The position numbers and the translations under genes were made by a program. Positions 62,044 through 64,000 of a DNA stretch of 64,000 nucleotides are shown piece by piece (position 1 is the stretch's first letter; each line of letters starts with the position of its first letter). The notes beneath the pieces were generated by a model. The model was not told where the DNA came from. It was given only the letters and a program-made list of their open reading frames with translations, and ran no database searches. The stretch is from Coleophoma eucalyptorum. Its lineage: Eukaryota > Ascomycota > Leotiomycetes > Helotiales > Dermateaceae. The DNA lies in contig JALRME010000041.1 in the NCBI GenBank assembly GCA_026120035.1, positions 1 to 64,000 of the forward strand, given 5' to 3'.

Positions 62044-63580
62044 CAGGATAATGTGAACCTTAGCGAGTCGTGCTGCTTGAAGAGGTCTTCTCGGAGCAAG
62101 GCTGCAGCAGTAGTAATCGACGCCTTGATGTTCTTTGTGGGGTCATTATTAGTTATCAAGTCCAATTATCGAGTTGTAATTCTATTACGGTACACAAGGG
62201 GGACCTGAACGGAGCATCTGATTACAATAGAGTGTAGTACGAAGTACGAGTAATGCCCCGGCTCCCCGCTGCCCAGGCCTCATTTATCTGCATCCAAAGC
62301 TCTTCCACTTCGTTCTGTGTGCCCAACCAAGCCTTGGCGGACTGGCTCTAGGGTACTGTCAGTTCCGATGAACCTTAACTTAATTATATTAACCTTGTAT
62401 AAACATTGCTCTTTATAGAAATACCCCAGCATAACACTTTGCTCCGCTAATATCAGATAGAGGTACCTTTGAGTAATTCTAATTCTCCTATTGGCTCTCG
62501 TGGGCCAGCTCACGCTACGAGCCCTACCACCACACCACCACTCTCTATGGCATTAACTTGGCAGTTTGAGTTACCTATGCCGGCGGTACTTATTTGCTCC
62601 GGAGCTATATAGCCGTATGGTGACCTCATCGTGATGGAAAGTAATTACATTTGAGTTTGGGAGTAATTAAGAGTCTACCGTACCTCTCAATCTACCTCGA
62701 AGAGTAGAAATCTGAACTGGAAACCAGTCGTCCCCTCAACTCCTGCGTGCTAAATTCGAGCCGGTTGTTCGACGTAGGAGGGACTACACAGCGACATCTA
62801 TAGCAGAAGTTGCCTGAAGTTTCTAGTTGAGCGAGAGGGTGTCCCGGAATCACATTCAAATCCATATACTAAAGTACTAGGTTCCGTAACCAAAACATTA
62901 GTAATATAGTATTACTTCTTATCAGGACTGAAAAGGCTTCGCAAGGAACCCTTGTATATACACAATTAGCCAGAATGGTCGAATTAAATAAACAAACAAC
63001 TACTAAGCTGCGGGGACCAGTCAGCGAAGAGTATTTGTCATCCTATCTCATACAGATTGTATAGCAACGCAGATAAAAAACATACTGAATTTGAGATCGA
63101 CAACATTGAGTTAACTCTAACCCTAACCCGGCAATTATTATGTTTCACACTGTCGTTGGGATAAAGAAACCCATGCCCTTGTCTACTAACCTTTAACGAT
63201 TCTCCATGTTGGATTCGTTTAGAACAATATTGCAAATTAAAACATAGTTAGTATAAAATAAATTAAGACAGAGAATTATATTACCATACTTGTAATACGA
63301 ATATCGCTATATCAGCGATCGTTATAACAGGGGTTATACTGTATTTGCCTTTGAGGAATCGGATTGCTCGGATTACTCGGATTGCTAATCGGTAGGTGCT
63401 GTGAAGTCGACGGTGTTCTACCCCCTAGTTGATGATAGCTGGGCGGCGAGACAATCAAAAAGTCGATCCTATATAAATGCCTTGTGCTCCCCTTTGCCTT
63501 GTATTAAGAACTTGTTCTCCTGTATCTACCAAAGTATATTCCAGTACCACCGTATTATAATCGCCTTCAGATCGCTCAAA

Positions 63581-64000
63581 ATGAAGCTTACACTCCTTTC
63601 AAGCACCGCAGTTTTCGCTCTTGCGTCTGCCCAAGGCTCTATTGACGCCTGGGCGCCACCCGGGCCTAATGATAGTATGTTGTCAATCACCAATCCCAAC
63701 CTTAAGCATTGTCTGACTTTCCGGCAGTACGCAGCCCCTGTCCTATGATGAATGCCATGGCTAACCATGGTTTCATCCCACGCGATGGCGGCAACATCAC
63801 TCTGAATAATCTTGTTGTTGGTTTAGCAGATGGAATCAGTTTCAATGAGGAATTGGCGACCATTATGTGGACTCATGCTATGGAGGCTGTTAATCCCAAT
63901 GGGACGTTCTTTACACTGTAAGCTATGCTTGATCTTCAGGTTGAGTACGTCGAAACCGTGTAAGCTAACTCGTCGTCTAGTGAACAACTTCACCCACACA
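63581..64000 (+). CDS. Heme-thiolate peroxidase (chloroperoxidase/unspecific peroxygenase family), 3' truncated by window
   Basis: Start of a secreted peroxidase. Exons 63581-63674 and 63728-63917, and a third beginning at 63981. The signal peptide is LLSSTAVFALASAQG. The family's N-terminal heme-ligand motif follows: RSPCPMMNAMANHGF with the axial Cys in P-C-P, then IPRDG. The third exon opens EQLHPH, where relatives have a similar L..HN segment. Family members use H2O2 to halogenate or hydroxylate substrates. Phases 1 and 2 fit at the two introns. The acidic Glu/His catalytic site lies beyond the window. Confidence 0.88.

Larger units (their letters stand above)
60611..63580. other. 3-kb AT-rich region with repeats, no gene
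   Basis: Contains the MITE-like element and 14-bp minisatellite listed separately. A CTAACCCTAACCC-like tract is at about 63118-63130. Other short frames have no recognised features. Confidence 0.5.

Noticed and set aside
61790..62208. Three overlapping open frames rich in Tyr/Ser/Ile
   Set aside because: All come from the 14-bp minisatellite, which lacks stops in several frames.
63112..63130. CTAACCCTAACCC-like telomeric motif
   Set aside because: Only two to three units inside ordinary sequence; too short to claim an interstitial telomere.
1..64000. tRNA/rRNA genes and CRISPR arrays
   Set aside because: No convincing tRNA A/B-box pair or rRNA segment was seen by eye; CRISPR is not expected in a fungal genome and the repeats present are intron-exon arrays or minisatellites.

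Overview
The window is nuclear DNA of a filamentous ascomycete (Pezizomycotina; the family mix would suit a Penicillium/Aspergillus-like eurotiomycete, but I cannot fix the genus). The evidence is short 40-150 nt GT-AG introns with CTAAC/CTAAT branch sites in almost every gene, plus a hydrophobin, two HET-domain genes, a fungal STAND/NLR receptor, a Pth11-like rhodopsin-fold protein, a DUF3425 bZIP factor and a heme-thiolate peroxidase. Gene models were built by joining reading frames across introns whose phases agree. One 99-base N gap lies at 44181-44279.

Layout. 0-7.5 kb: a compact metabolic group of a bZIP/DUF3425 regulator, a peroxisomal (PTS1) FMN-dependent 2-hydroxyacid oxidase, an MFS transporter and a RidA-type imine deaminase. 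The 8-mer TTAGTCAC, a Yap/AP-1-like site, recurs in its intergenic regions. 10-26 kb: secreted or surface functions, namely a GH1 glycosidase with an unusual nucleophile motif, a rhodopsin-fold membrane protein, a serine carboxypeptidase (S10) with a GC-AG intron, a HET-domain gene and a hydrophobin. 26-34 kb: an HD-domain protein, a DUF6594-type membrane protein, a protein kinase with DVG in place of DFG, and a second HET gene. 34-38.5 kb: two multi-pass membrane proteins of unknown function, then about 4 kb without a recognisable gene.

42.7-47.6 kb is the most unusual part. Two neighbouring, unrelated genes (a secreted DUF4215 stalk protein and a CCCH zinc-finger protein) each contain a tandem array in which a complete intron plus a phase-symmetric exon is the repeated unit. 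In the first the main unit is a 51-nt intron plus a 63-nt exon. In the second there are four introns of exactly 85 nt with 30- or 39-nt exons, and their donors are GC or GG instead of GT. Each cassette exon can be gained, lost or skipped without changing frame.

49-60.6 kb: an accessory, defence-like stretch with a broken dynamin-like GTPase, a 5'-truncated fructosamine-kinase relative lacking key catalytic residues, a 1559-aa SesB-lipase/NACHT/WD40 receptor, a HeLo-like protein directly downstream of it, and a membrane-anchored LysM protein. The right end carries a MITE-like element with 73-74 bp inverted repeats, a 14-bp minisatellite and the start of a heme-thiolate peroxidase cut by the window edge. 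I found no tRNA, rRNA or CRISPR.
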